From contig NZ_OU957226.1 of the NCBI RefSeq assembly GCF_918731615.1, positions 1,302,001 to 1,366,000 of the forward strand: a stretch of 64,000 bases of DNA, in the 5' to 3' direction. Made by a program: the position numbers and the translations under genes. This document shows, in pieces, positions 33,821-42,770 of the stretch. The notes beneath the pieces are model-generated. The model had not been told where the DNA came from. It was given only the letters and a program-made list of their open reading frames with translations, and did no database searches. Position 1 is the first letter of the stretch. The number at the start of each line of letters is the position of its first letter. The stretch is from Flavobacterium sp. CECT 9288 (lineage in GTDB: Bacteria; Bacteroidota; Bacteroidia; Flavobacteriales; Flavobacteriaceae).

Positions 33821-36660
33821 AGAATATAAATTTTAAATGTTGTTCCTATGTTAGGTTCACTTTCAACAGTGATGGTTCCGCCCATTGCATCAATTTGATT
33901 TTTTGTAATGAATAATCCAATCCCTTTAGATTCAGAATTTGTAGTAAAGGTTTTGTACATTCCAAAAAGTTTGTCTGCGTTTTTTATAAGATCGATACCT
34001 ATTCCGTTATCAGATATTTCAAGAAATTTTAAATTATTTTCTATATGGTAACTGATTTTTATAATCGCTGTTCTATCTGGGTGTCTATATCTAATAGAAT
34101 TTGAAATTATGTTGTACAGAATACTTTCTAAATAAGCTGGATTGTAATTTATGATTGTGTCAAGTGGAACGTGGCTTAATATTGAAATATCATTTTTTGA
34201 AATTTGTTCATTTAGCACATTTAGTGCTGTTGAAATGTATTCATTTAGATTTAATGGCATTAAAACTAAGCTAATATTAGTTCTTATATTAATGACTTCG
34301 TTCAAATGGAGCATCGTTTCATTTAGAGAGTTTGATACCGTTTTTAATAACTGAAGCATTTCATTTTTCTCTTCCTGAGAGTCTGTATTTTCGAGAAATG
34401 AAACAATGGAGGCGATATTGCTGGTATGAGACCTTAAATTATGAGATACAATATATGAGAAGTTGAGCAAGCGTTTGTTTTGTTCGCTAACAATTTCAAA
34501 AGAGTTATTAAGTTCATTTTCGGCTTCTTTACTTTGGGTAATATCAATCATGATTCCGCGTAACATGTTCGGTTTTCCATGGGCATAGATTATATTTACT
34601 ATATCTCTGAGCCATACAACTTTTCCGTCTTTAGCAATCATGCGGTATTCAAAATCGTGATCTTGATTGTCATTTACTTTTATTTTACAGTAACTCTGGA
34701 CCCATTCTTTATCTTCTGGATGAATGTGATTGCTCCAAAAATGCGGATCATTTACCCACTCTTCTGGTGTGTAACCCAAAATATTAGTTACTTTATCACT
34801 AATAAAACCAAAATTATAAGTAGTTGCATCACATTCCCATACAATTCCATCTATGGTATTTATTAATGATTCTACATTTTGTTTTGTGTCGATTATAATT
34901 CTTTCAGATTCAAGTCTATTAGTTATGTCCTCTGTTGATACAATAACGCGTTCAAATGTATTTTTGTATCCTTGCACTAGATTCCACCTTAAATTAATAG
35001 ACCTGAATTCCCCTTTTCCATTGCGGATCAGCGTATCAATAATGAATTGCTTCTTTCCCTGAGTGATGGCTACTAAATTATTAATGAAATCATTTCTAGA
35101 CTTTAAATTAATTAGCTCGCTTTTATTACTTATTAGTTCGTCAATATTTTTGACTTTATAAAGTTTTAAGCAGGCCTTATTAGCATTTATCACTTTTATT
35201 AACGAGTGACATTCATCAACATCATTTGGGTTTTGATTAAAATACTCTAAAACAGATTCGGTACTTTTATTAATTAATTTTTTTTGTTCTAAGTATTTTT
35301 TTACTTCTGAAAAATCTTCTTCGCGGAGCGGTAGCGGACTGTCATCAAACAAGCTTTTAAATCTAGTCTCACTTTTTTTAATAATTTTTTCGGTAGTTTT
35401 TTTTAGTGTGATGTCTTCAACGATAGCAATAACATTTTCTCTATTTTGGTTGGTGCCTAATAAAGGTGTTACCGTAAGATTAACCCAAATTATATCACCT
35501 TTTTTTGTAAAATATCTTTTTTGCATAGCATATTCATTGATACGTCCATTTTTTAATTGATCTACATTAGTGATATCTTGCTCAAGATCATCTGGATGCG
35601 TAATGGATTGAAAGTTTTTAAGCTTCATTTCTTTTTCAGTATATCCTAGCATTTCACAAAATTTACTATTGATTTCCAAGAAATTTCCAGTTACAGGGTC
35701 TACACTTGATATTCCTAGAGCGGCTTGATCAAAAATTGTTTTGAACTTCATTTCGGTATCCAAAATTTTATTGGCTTGAAGCTTAACTAATGATTGTAGT
35801 TCGTTTGGTATTTTTAACAATGTAGTTACCAGTAATCCTAAGATACCTGCGAGAACAAAGCCTAAAATACATGGGATTAAAATAGCAGAATATAAATAGG
35901 ATTTATTTTTTGAGATTAAATATAATTTCCAATCTCCATCGGCAATTTTTGTAGAAATATAGTATTTACCTTCAAGATTGGTAGGGTTGTTAATATAAAA
36001 AGTTTCTTTTTTTTTATCTGAATTAAACTTTGAAAATTGAAAATAATACTTTGAATTATCGATGTTTTTAATGCCGGAAACTTCTAAAAAAGTATTTAGT
36101 TTGATAACTACAGCCGCAAATCCCCAAAATATTTTTTTTTTATAAACAGGCAATCGTCCTACAATTGCAATACCGCCTTGCCGTAACTCAAGTGGACCAG
36201 CAAAGTACATTTTTTGACTAGATATAGATTTTAAGCTTTCTACCCGAAGATTTTCAGTAGTTATTATATTTAGACCAATCGCTGCTTCATTTCCCTTAAT
36301 AGGGTAAACGTATTTTATAACACCTTTTGGTACTAGTTCTGCAGCCCTAATTGTATTGTTAGATCTAATTAATTGCTTACTCACATATTCAAAGTCTTTT
36401 GGGATTCCCTTATCATTAATTGTTAAGGCAAGCGTTAAAGTTGCTGTATAGTAGTTTTTAAGTGATTGATTAATGTTTTGATATACAGCGTTTAGAATGT
36501 TATTCATTTCGCGTTGTTCAAGTTCTTTAACAAGCTGATATTGTTGAAATGTAATTAACGTTGTAATAATGCTTAAAAATAAAAAGGATAGAACACCAGT
36601 TGTTTTTGGTCTTAGGATAAACCATCTTAAAAATTTTATGTATTTCCTTTTTAAAATCAT
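33817..36660 (-). CDS. Membrane histidine kinase with CHASE and several PAS domains
   Basis: The 947-residue kinase has a first membrane segment at about 15-35, an extracytoplasmic CHASE-like domain (about 50-250, with AAELVPKGVIKYVYPIKGNEAAIG and MYFAGPLELRQGGIAIVGRLPVYK), a second membrane segment near 265-290, then three or four PAS/PAC domains (about 305-430, 470-600 and 610-740), a HisKA-like dimerisation region with the phosphorylated His in SYIVSHNLRSHTSN (about 745), and an HATPase_c domain with NSIRY, DNGIGID and GIGLF. The ligand of CHASE is unknown. The partner is the receiver protein encoded downstream. Confidence 0.9.
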   Translation of the reverse strand: MILKRKYIKFLRWFILRPKTTGVLSFLFLSIITTLITFQQYQLVKELEQREMNNILNAVYQNINQSLKNYYTATLTLALTINDKGIPKDFEYVSKQLIRSNNTIRAAELVPKGVIKYVYPIKGNEAAIGLNIITTENLRVESLKSISSQKMYFAGPLELRQGGIAIVGRLPVYKKKIFWGFAAVVIKLNTFLEVSGIKNIDNSKYYFQFSKFNSDKKKETFYINNPTNLEGKYYISTKIADGDWKLYLISKNKSYLYSAILIPCILGFVLAGILGLLVTTLLKIPNELQSLVKLQANKILDTEMKFKTIFDQAALGISSVDPVTGNFLEINSKFCEMLGYTEKEMKLKNFQSITHPDDLEQDITNVDQLKNGRINEYAMQKRYFTKKGDIIWVNLTVTPLLGTNQNRENVIAIVEDITLKKTTEKIIKKSETRFKSLFDDSPLPLREEDFSEVKKYLEQKKLINKSTESVLEYFNQNPNDVDECHSLIKVINANKACLKLYKVKNIDELISNKSELINLKSRNDFINNLVAITQGKKQFIIDTLIRNGKGEFRSINLRWNLVQGYKNTFERVIVSTEDITNRLESERIIIDTKQNVESLINTIDGIVWECDATTYNFGFISDKVTNILGYTPEEWVNDPHFWSNHIHPEDKEWVQSYCKIKVNDNQDHDFEYRMIAKDGKVVWLRDIVNIIYAHGKPNMLRGIMIDITQSKEAENELNNSFEIVSEQNKRLLNFSYIVSHNLRSHTSNIASIVSFLENTDSQEEKNEMLQLLKTVSNSLNETMLHLNEVINIRTNISLVLMPLNLNEYISTALNVLNEQISKNDISILSHVPLDTIINYNPAYLESILYNIISNSIRYRHPDRTAIIKISYHIENNLKFLEISDNGIGIDLIKNADKLFGMYKTFTTNSESKGIGLFITKNQIDAMGGTITVESEPNIGTTFKIYIL

Positions 36661-36907
36661 CTATAGAACCGTGTATGTGTAATGATTAATAAGAACATAA
36701 ATATACCAAAAAAATGTTAAGTAGTTTCTAAATGTAAAAAAAAAGTGTAAAACAATTATTTGTTTTAAAATAAATAACTAAAAAACAATGTGTTTTTTTA
36801 CACAACATACCGGCTGTGAACCTGATTTTGCTATATTTTCAAGAAATAATCTTAATCTAACAAATAAATCCGACCTTTGTAACTTAATTTAAAATACTGC
36901 AGTTGTA

Positions 36908-37054
36908 ATGGGAAGGAATAATGAAAAAAATATAAAAAAGCATAACGATAAGCTGCATAAAGCACAAGATAAAGCTAAACAAGCCGTTTTATTGCGGAAA
37001 GAAAAGCTTAAATTGATTACTAAAAAATTTAATGAGGATAAAACAACAGAATAA
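36908..37054 (+). CDS. Small Lys-rich protein
   Basis: A 48-codon frame starts ATGGGAAGG and ends TAA at 37054. The product is highly charged and predicted helical: NNEKNIKKHNDKLHKAQDK, then QAVLLRKEKLKLITKKFNED. It is followed 9 bases later by the 76-residue gene at 37064 and could be the first gene of that unit. It is too short to be sure. I do not recognise a family. Confidence 0.45.
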   Translation: MGRNNEKNIKKHNDKLHKAQDKAKQAVLLRKEKLKLITKKFNEDKTTE

Positions 37055-37063
37055 TAAGGTGAC

Positions 37064-37294
37064 ATGGAAAATACAAATAAATTTTTTGAATTAAAACAGG
37101 AAGTACAAGAAATAATAGATTGTATAGCTGCTAAGAAAATGCTTGACGCCAAAAATAAATTGGTACTAGTTAGTGAAACCCTTGATGAGCTTCTTGATTT
37201 TTCTGATGAAGATGAGGATTTAGTAGAGATTAGTAAATATCAAGTTTTGCTGAATCAATTGCACCAAAAAATTAATAGTTCTCTTGAGCTTTAA
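37064..37294 (+). CDS. Small acidic hypothetical protein
   Basis: The 76-residue protein is probably all helical. Its first half is FFELKQEVQEIIDCIAAKKMLDAKNKLVLVSETLDELLDF, its middle is a very acidic SDEDEDLVEIS, and its end is YQVLLNQLHQKINSSLEL. The heptad-like pattern suggests a helical hairpin or dimer. I do not recognise a family. It lies 9 bases after a Lys-rich microprotein and 28 bases before the YchJ-type gene, so the three may form one transcription unit. The opposite charges of the two small proteins are noteworthy. Confidence 0.6.
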   Translation: MENTNKFFELKQEVQEIIDCIAAKKMLDAKNKLVLVSETLDELLDFSDEDEDLVEISKYQVLLNQLHQKINSSLEL

Positions 37295-37322
37295 ATTTTA
37301 GGAGGTTAAATAATAATAATTT

Positions 37323-37706
37323 ATGAGTACAGATAAATGTCATTGTGGAACTTTACAATCATTTGAAAAATGTTGTGGACCAATATTAAACAAAAGTGTA
37401 AAAGCTATTTCTGCCGAGGAGTTGATGCGATCTAGGTACAGCGCTTATGCCACTCATAATGCTGCTTATCTCGTAGCAACTACAGTGCCTCATGCAAGAG
37501 CATTGCATCCTTTTGATGATATTTTGCAGTGGGCAAAAAGCAATACGTGGCTTGGACTTGAAATAATTGAATCTACACCTACTATTGTGCAGTTTAAGGC
37601 CTATCATAAAGATGCTTATAATAAAATTCATATTCATCACGAACTTTCAACATTTGTAAATGATAATGGAGATTGGTTTTATGAAAATGGCGTTTTTTTA
37701 GATTAA
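37323..37706 (+). CDS. YchJ/UPF0225 family protein with N-terminal SEC-C motif
   Basis: The 127-residue protein starts with a Cys-rich SEC-C-like metal-binding motif (CHCGTLQSFEKCCGP, residues 6-20) followed by the YchJ core (AISAEELMRSRYSAYATHNAAYLVATTVPHARA, WLGLEIIES, VQFKAYHKD, IHHELSTFVNDNGDWFYENG). The Zn motif is the type also found at the C-terminus of SecA. The cellular role of YchJ proteins is not established. It is well conserved in bacteria and has no obvious link to the neighbouring dnaK. Confidence 0.85.
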   Translation: MSTDKCHCGTLQSFEKCCGPILNKSVKAISAEELMRSRYSAYATHNAAYLVATTVPHARALHPFDDILQWAKSNTWLGLEIIESTPTIVQFKAYHKDAYNKIHIHHELSTFVNDNGDWFYENGVFLD

Positions 37707-37841
37707 AAAAAGCATCATTTTTAAACTAAACTCAAAATTTTGTTTGTGATTTTTAAACTAAAAGTTCATTTGTCAATAATTTTGGGGACTTTTCAGTCCA
37801 TTGTCTAAATTTATTGTATGAATGGGTAAGTGAAAGTAAAA

Positions 37842-37925
37842 TGTCAAGTTGTCAGCAATTTTTCCGCCATTTAGGAGCTAAACTGACATTTTTCATACTG
37901 ACAGAATGTTGGCACAAAGATTGAC
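37842..37925 (+). promoter_or_regulatory. Regulatory region of dnaK with repeated TGTCA elements
   Basis: TGTCAA (37842-37847), TGTCAG (37850-37855), CTGACA (37883-37888) and CTGACA (37898-37903) form a symmetric pair of pairs. TGGCAC-N5-TTGAC (37910-37925) resembles a sigma-54 -24/-12 element with an A for C in the -12 box. The dnaK start is 55 bases downstream. The 273-base spacer has no other feature that I can see. The alternative is a sigma-70-type promoter not resolved here. Confidence 0.35.
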
Positions 37926-37979
37926 TATTGCTTTTCGAGCCTTTAAATAAGTATAAAATAAAAATTAAATATAATTAAA

Positions 37980-39863
37980 ATGGGTAAAATAATCGGAATT
38001 GATTTAGGTACTACCAACTCTTGTGTTTCTGTAATGGAAGGTAATGAAGCAGTTGTTATCCCTAATGCAGAAGGTAAAAGAACAACGCCATCTATCATCG
38101 CTTTTGTTGAAGGTGGAGAGATCAAAGTAGGAGATCCTGCTAAGAGACAAGCAGTAACTAATCCAACTAAGACTATTGCTTCTATCAAACGTTTTATGGG
38201 ACAAGGTTTTGGTGAGGTTTCGGCTGAAGCAAAAAGAGTTCCTTACAGTGTAGTAAAAGGAGACAACAATACACCACGTGTGGATATTGATGGTCGTTTA
38301 TACACTGCTCAAGAATTGTCAGCTATGACACTTCAAAAAATGAAAAAAACTGCTGAAGACTATTTAGGTCAAACAGTTACTGAGGCAGTTATTACTGTTC
38401 CTGCTTACTTTAATGATGCACAACGTCAAGCTACAAAAGAAGCTGGTGAAATTGCAGGTCTTAAAGTTATGCGTATCATTAATGAGCCTACTGCAGCTGC
38501 ATTAGCTTACGGATTAGATAAAAAAGGTACTGATCAAAAAATTGCAGTTTATGATTTAGGTGGAGGTACATTTGATATTTCTGTTCTTGAATTAGGAGAC
38601 GGAGTATTTGAAGTATTGTCAACTAATGGTGATACTCACCTTGGTGGAGATGATTTTGACCAAACAATCATTGACTGGTTAGCTGATGAGTTTTTATCAG
38701 AAGAAGGTGTTGATTTGCGTTTAGACCCAATGTCATTACAGCGTATTAAAGAAGCTGCTGAAAAAGCTAAAATTGAATTGTCTTCTTCTGCTGAGACTGA
38801 AATCAACTTGCCATACGTAACAGCTACTGCTTCTGGACCAAAACACTTAGTTAAAAAATTATCTAGAGCTAAATTCGAACAATTATCTGATTCTTTAGTA
38901 AAACGTTCTATGGCTCCTGTAGCTAGAGCATTAAAAGATGCAGGTTTATCTGTTTCTGATATTGACGAAGTGATCCTTGTAGGAGGTTCTACTCGTATGC
39001 CAAGAATTGCTGACGAAGTAGAGAAATTCTTTGGTAAAAAAGCGTCTAAAGGAGTTAACCCTGATGAGGTTGTTGCAATTGGAGCAGCTATTCAAGGTGG
39101 AGTTCTTTCTGGAGATGTAAAAGATGTATTGTTACTTGACGTTACTCCTTTATCTTTAGGTATCGAAACTATGGGTGGTGTTATGACTACATTAATTGAA
39201 GCTAACACAACTATTCCAACTAAAAAATCACAAGTTTTCTCAACTGCTGCTGATTCTCAACCAACTGTTGAATTACACGTTCTTCAAGGTGCTAGAGCAA
39301 TGGCTGCTGATAACAAAACTATCGGTCGTTTCAACTTAGACGGTATTCCACCAGCACCGAGAGGAGTTCCACAAATTGAAGTAACTTTTGATATTGATGC
39401 TAATGGTATCATCAAAGTATCTGCAACTGATAAAGGAACTGGTAAATCTCACGATATTCGTATCGAAGCTTCTTCTGGATTAACTTCTGAAGAAATCGAA
39501 AGAATGAAACAAGATGCTGAAGCTAACGCTGAATCTGATAAAGTTTTAAGAGCGAAAGCGGAGAAAATTAATGAAGCTGATTCTATGATTTTCCAAACAG
39601 AAACTCAATTGAAAGAATTAGGTTCTAAATTAGCTGATGATCATAAAGTAGCAGTAGAATATGCATTAACTGAATTGAGAATGGCTCACCAGTCTCAAGA
39701 TGTTCCTGCAATTCAAACAGCTCTTGATAACATCAATGCAGCTTGGAAAACAGCTACTGAGGCTATGTATGCTCAAGGTGAACAACCACAAGGAGAGCAA
39801 CCACAAGGTGAAGCTACTCAAGGAGACAACGTAGAAGACGTAGAATTTGAAGAAGTAAAATAA
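37980..39863 (+). CDS. dnaK: Chaperone DnaK (Hsp70)
   Basis: The ATP-dependent chaperone is 627 residues long. The ATPase domain has [11 protein letters not shown] (4-14), [17 protein letters not shown] (about 137-153), [33 protein letters not shown] and [12 protein letters not shown]. The substrate-binding domain includes [20 protein letters not shown], and the lid ends in a [28 protein letters not shown] tail close to the usual EEVD/EEVK end. It is monocistronic: neither grpE nor dnaJ is next to it. The terminator at 39937-39966 follows. A J-domain protein gene lies about 6 kb upstream. Confidence 0.98.
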   Translation: MGKIIGIDLGTTNSCVSVMEGNEAVVIPNAEGKRTTPSIIAFVEGGEIKVGDPAKRQAVTNPTKTIASIKRFMGQGFGEVSAEAKRVPYSVVKGDNNTPRVDIDGRLYTAQELSAMTLQKMKKTAEDYLGQTVTEAVITVPAYFNDAQRQATKEAGEIAGLKVMRIINEPTAAALAYGLDKKGTDQKIAVYDLGGGTFDISVLELGDGVFEVLSTNGDTHLGGDDFDQTIIDWLADEFLSEEGVDLRLDPMSLQRIKEAAEKAKIELSSSAETEINLPYVTATASGPKHLVKKLSRAKFEQLSDSLVKRSMAPVARALKDAGLSVSDIDEVILVGGSTRMPRIADEVEKFFGKKASKGVNPDEVVAIGAAIQGGVLSGDVKDVLLLDVTPLSLGIETMGGVMTTLIEANTTIPTKKSQVFSTAADSQPTVELHVLQGARAMAADNKTIGRFNLDGIPPAPRGVPQIEVTFDIDANGIIKVSATDKGTGKSHDIRIEASSGLTSEEIERMKQDAEANAESDKVLRAKAEKINEADSMIFQTETQLKELGSKLADDHKVAVEYALTELRMAHQSQDVPAIQTALDNINAAWKTATEAMYAQGEQPQGEQPQGEATQGDNVEDVEFEEVK

Positions 39864-39936
39864 TTTTTATACCATATTATAAATGGAAATCAATTTAGAT
39901 ATCATTTCAAATTGATTTAAAATTATCCTGATATTA

Positions 39937-39966
39937 AAACCGAGTAAGCAATTACTCGGTTTTTTT
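39937..39966. terminator. Bidirectional terminator between dnaK and blh
   Basis: AAACCGAGTAA and TTACTCGGTTT form an 11-bp stem with a four-base loop, flanked by an A-run and a T-run. It serves the convergent dnaK and blh genes. Confidence 0.88.
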
Positions 39967-39969
39967 GTT

Positions 39970-40869
39970 TTATAGAGTGTTGGTTTTTTCTTCACTTGAC
40001 ATATTAGCGATGACTGCTGCATGCGGAAAAGTAATGGCAGCTAAGAATGAGAAAAAAAGTGCATTAAAAAACTGCTCGTCTTTACAAATAAAAAACAAAA
40101 CGGCTATACCTATGATGGAAACGAACCAATAGATAAAAGCAGCTCTGCAGTAGGCTTTAAAGTGTGTTATATTGAATGAACCATTTAAAAAGATTACTTG
40201 GTCAATTATAGATGGAATACTATGCCATAATACAAAATATAAAGCAAATCCCCATATTAAACTAGAAGCCTTAAAAAGTATTGCAAATAGTATTAAAAAG
40301 AATATTTCTAGAGCAATTTTACCTCTTAAGGATTCAAATTTCCAGAACAAGTAACAAATATAAAGTCCAAATAGTAAAGCCGTGATTTGTAAAGCTATAG
40401 TGAATGCAACTAAAGGAACCATCACATGCGTAATTTTATTTACAATATCTTGAACCTGGTTGCTGTGAAAATAGAATAAAAGTAACAGTAAAACTAAACC
40501 GTATAAAAACTGAAACATAATACAAACCAAATTATTGAGTTTGGTTTTAACACTATGCCATTGCTGTTCGCCAAAATGGTATGCACTAACTATAATAAAT
40601 AGAAGTAAGGCAACTTGAGGTAAAGTATAGAATAATAAAACACCCACAAGTACAACTGTAACATAATATAGAAGTGTCTTATTTTGAGAATTCTTTTTTT
40701 TGGCAGGATTTAAATGCTGAATTAAAAGAATATCATTAGCGCCATGCAAAATCCCGAAGGTAAATATTAAGAAAAAACCGAGAATTATTTGAAATTGGCT
40801 TGTAAGGTAAGAATCAATCCATAGTCCGAAAAAGCTTGCTACAATTGCGATATTTGAATAATTTTTCAT
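39970..40869 (-). CDS. blh: Beta-carotene 15,15'-dioxygenase (Brp/Blh family)
   Basis: Blh cleaves beta-carotene into two retinal molecules, the chromophore of the rhodopsin encoded next to it. The 299-residue membrane protein has about eight hydrophobic segments and the conserved iron-binding His residues: ILHGANDILLIQH (about 40-52), SAYHFGEQQWH (about 96-106), VLWHSIPSI (about 209-217) and FPHAAVIAN near the C-terminus. It is divergent from the rhodopsin gene over a spacer of about 100 bases. No carotenoid biosynthesis genes are in the window. Confidence 0.93.
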   Translation of the reverse strand: MKNYSNIAIVASFFGLWIDSYLTSQFQIILGFFLIFTFGILHGANDILLIQHLNPAKKKNSQNKTLLYYVTVVLVGVLLFYTLPQVALLLFIIVSAYHFGEQQWHSVKTKLNNLVCIMFQFLYGLVLLLLLFYFHSNQVQDIVNKITHVMVPLVAFTIALQITALLFGLYICYLFWKFESLRGKIALEIFFLILFAILFKASSLIWGFALYFVLWHSIPSIIDQVIFLNGSFNITHFKAYCRAAFIYWFVSIIGIAVLFFICKDEQFFNALFFSFLAAITFPHAAVIANMSSEEKTNTL

Positions 40870-40920
40870 AAAAATTAATTATTGTTTAAAATTACATAAA
40901 AATAATTAAACAAAAATTAA

Positions 40921-40948
40921 TTTGTATGTCTAAGTTTTTGTATATTTG
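40921..40948 (+). promoter_or_regulatory. Promoter of proteorhodopsin gene
   Basis: A TATATTTG -7 box lies at 40941-40948 and TTTG at 40921-40924. The 16-base spacing is shorter than the usual 19-20, so the -33 element is less certain. This box lies inside the longest open frame of the rhodopsin, which supports the ATG at 40977 and not 40926. Confidence 0.5.
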
Positions 40949-40976
40949 GTTAAACAAAATATTAAAAACTATTTTT

Positions 40977-41702
40977 ATGACAAATTTTATGTTTATTTCA
41001 GGACTAGTTGGAAAAATGTTACCAACAGATTATGTAGGGTTTACTTTTTTTGTAGGCTGTATGGCTATGATGGCCGCATCAGCTTTTTTCTTCTTATCAC
41101 TGAGCCAGTTTGATAAAAAATGGCGTACATCAGTTTTAGTTTCAGGTTTAATTACTTTCATTGCAGCAGTGCATTATTTTTACATGAGAGATTATTGGGC
41201 TTCATTTGGTGAATCACCAACATTCTTTCGTTATGTTGACTGGGTATTAACAGTGCCATTAATGTGTTTAGAGTTTTACTTAATTTTAAAGGTAGCTGGA
41301 GCAAAACAATCTTTATTATGGAAAATGATTATCTACTCTGTAATTATGTTAGTTACGGGTTATTTTGGAGAAGTTGTTGCACCAGATAGCGCTGCTTTTT
41401 GGGGTGCAGTTTCAGGAGTAGCATATTTTGCTATTGTGTATGAAATTTGGTTTGGTGAAGCGTCAAAACTTGCTGCAGCAGCTGGAGTTGAAGTACAAAA
41501 AGCACACAAAATTTTATGTTGGTTCGTACTTGTAGGTTGGTCTATTTATCCATTAGGATACATGATGGGTACTACAGGTTGGTACAACGGAATTATACCA
41601 GAAGGTAACATTGATGTAGCTTACAATATTGCTGATGCAATAAATAAAATTGGTTTTGGTTTGGTTATTTATAACCTAGCTGTGAAATCTTCAAAAGATT
41701 AA
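40977..41702 (+). CDS. Proteorhodopsin, green-type light-driven proton pump
   Basis: This 241-residue seven-helix retinal protein pumps protons outward when it absorbs light. The DTE set is present in helix C: Asp88 (proton acceptor), Thr92 and Glu99 (donor) in FRYVDWVLTVPLMCLEFYL. His66, which pairs with the acceptor Asp, is in AAVHYFYMRD, and Schiff-base Lys224 is in ADAINKIGFG. Residue 96 is Met, in the place of the spectral tuning residue 105 of green proteorhodopsin, so green absorption is expected. The position equivalent to the bulky residue facing the carotenoid window in other rhodopsins is Gly143 in FWGAVSG. ATG at 40977 gives the usual length and has the -7 box upstream. Confidence 0.95.
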   Translation: MTNFMFISGLVGKMLPTDYVGFTFFVGCMAMMAASAFFFLSLSQFDKKWRTSVLVSGLITFIAAVHYFYMRDYWASFGESPTFFRYVDWVLTVPLMCLEFYLILKVAGAKQSLLWKMIIYSVIMLVTGYFGEVVAPDSAAFWGAVSGVAYFAIVYEIWFGEASKLAAAAGVEVQKAHKILCWFVLVGWSIYPLGYMMGTTGWYNGIIPEGNIDVAYNIADAINKIGFGLVIYNLAVKSSKD

Positions 41703-41728
41703 TTCCATTTTTTTATATTTAATTGTAG

Positions 41729-41759
41729 TAAACCGAGCTAGAAATAGCTCGGTTTTTTT
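41729..41759 (+). terminator. Terminator of the proteorhodopsin gene
   Basis: AAACCGAGCTA pairs with TAGCTCGGTTT over a 4-7 base loop and is followed by a T-run. It lies 27 bases after the stop codon and before the left end of the IS3-type element, so the rhodopsin transcription unit is intact. Confidence 0.85.
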
Positions 41760-41874
41760 GTGTTTAAAAGTTTTAATTGTTTATTTTATTAGGTAAAATT
41801 ATTAAACAAAATATATTTTCTCGTTGTTTTGACCCCTATAAAACAAGAGTATTATTCTAAATTTCGATTATTAT

Positions 41875-42711
41875 TTATGCGGTTAATTTTTTCATTAAAA
41901 TTAGATGCTTATCCTGGTTCCATTTTTCTATTGGTGTAATGCGTCCTAAAAGGCCATGTAGCCTAGTATTATTATAGAAGATTACATATCTTTTTAATAT
42001 TAGCTCAATTTCTCCAAAAGTTCTATAATCAACTCTTTGGAACACTTCTTTTTTTAATATTCCGTGATAGGCCTCAATATGCGCATTTTCTTCTGGTGTT
42101 GCTACATGTGTGAATTCTTGCTGAACTCCTATGAGTCCAAGGTATTCTCGAACACTTTTGGCAATAAATTGACTTCCATTATCACTTCTTATCACAACAC
42201 TTTCAGGGTATTGGTATTCCAAAAATAAATCTGAAAGGAAAGCAATTACTTTGTCTTGTTTTATAGAAAATGAGAAAAAATCCTTTAATATTCTGCGAGT
42301 ATGAACGTCTATTATAGATAGTAAATAAGCATTTTTACCTACGTTTGGGATCCAAACCATCTTAATATCCATTTCTAAACATTCAAAAGGTTTAGTGGTG
42401 TTTACTTTTCTATACTTTACAAATTTACGACCAGAACCACTCCTTTTTATTCTGTTTTCTAGTTTTAACAAACCCTCTTCTCTCATAATTCGGTACAACT
42501 TTTTATGATTAATTAAATAACCCTCTCGTTGTAAATACGAAGTCATTAAACGGTAACCGCAGTCAATAAACTCATTACTTAAAATGCCTTTAATAGATTT
42601 AATAACCGCGCCTTGACTTACATATCCTTTAGATTTATTAAAAGTAAATTCACTAGGTTTAATACCTTTTTTATTTGAGCTTGGTCTTCGGTAATAACTA
42701 CTTTGAACCAT
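41875..42711 (-). CDS. IS3-family transposase OrfB (DDE catalytic part)
   Basis: The rve-type integrase core is 278 residues from the internal ATG. An HTH_21-like region (VISIKGILSNEF-like VIKSIKGILSNEFIDCGYRLMTSYLQREG, about 35-65) comes first. The catalytic residues are Asp in FECLEMDIKMVW, Asp in VIRSDNGSQF and Glu in NAHIEAYHG, so the triad is complete. Its frame is open further upstream to the A9 run at 42802-42810, in the -1 position to orfA, so it is likely produced mainly as an OrfAB fusion. Nothing suggests inactivation. Confidence 0.92.
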   Translation of the reverse strand: MVQSSYYRRPSSNKKGIKPSEFTFNKSKGYVSQGAVIKSIKGILSNEFIDCGYRLMTSYLQREGYLINHKKLYRIMREEGLLKLENRIKRSGSGRKFVKYRKVNTTKPFECLEMDIKMVWIPNVGKNAYLLSIIDVHTRRILKDFFSFSIKQDKVIAFLSDLFLEYQYPESVVIRSDNGSQFIAKSVREYLGLIGVQQEFTHVATPEENAHIEAYHGILKKEVFQRVDYRTFGEIELILKRYVIFYNNTRLHGLLGRITPIEKWNQDKHLILMKKLTA

Positions 42712-42770
42712 TCCTACTATAGTAATAATTTTGGTTTTACTAATCTTATGTTTACTATAAATACTATCTA

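Noticed and set aside
40926..40976. Upstream ATG extension of the proteorhodopsin by 17 residues
   Set aside because: The TATATTTG -7 box lies within this extension and the extra residues do not fit the family N-terminus, so 40977 is preferred.
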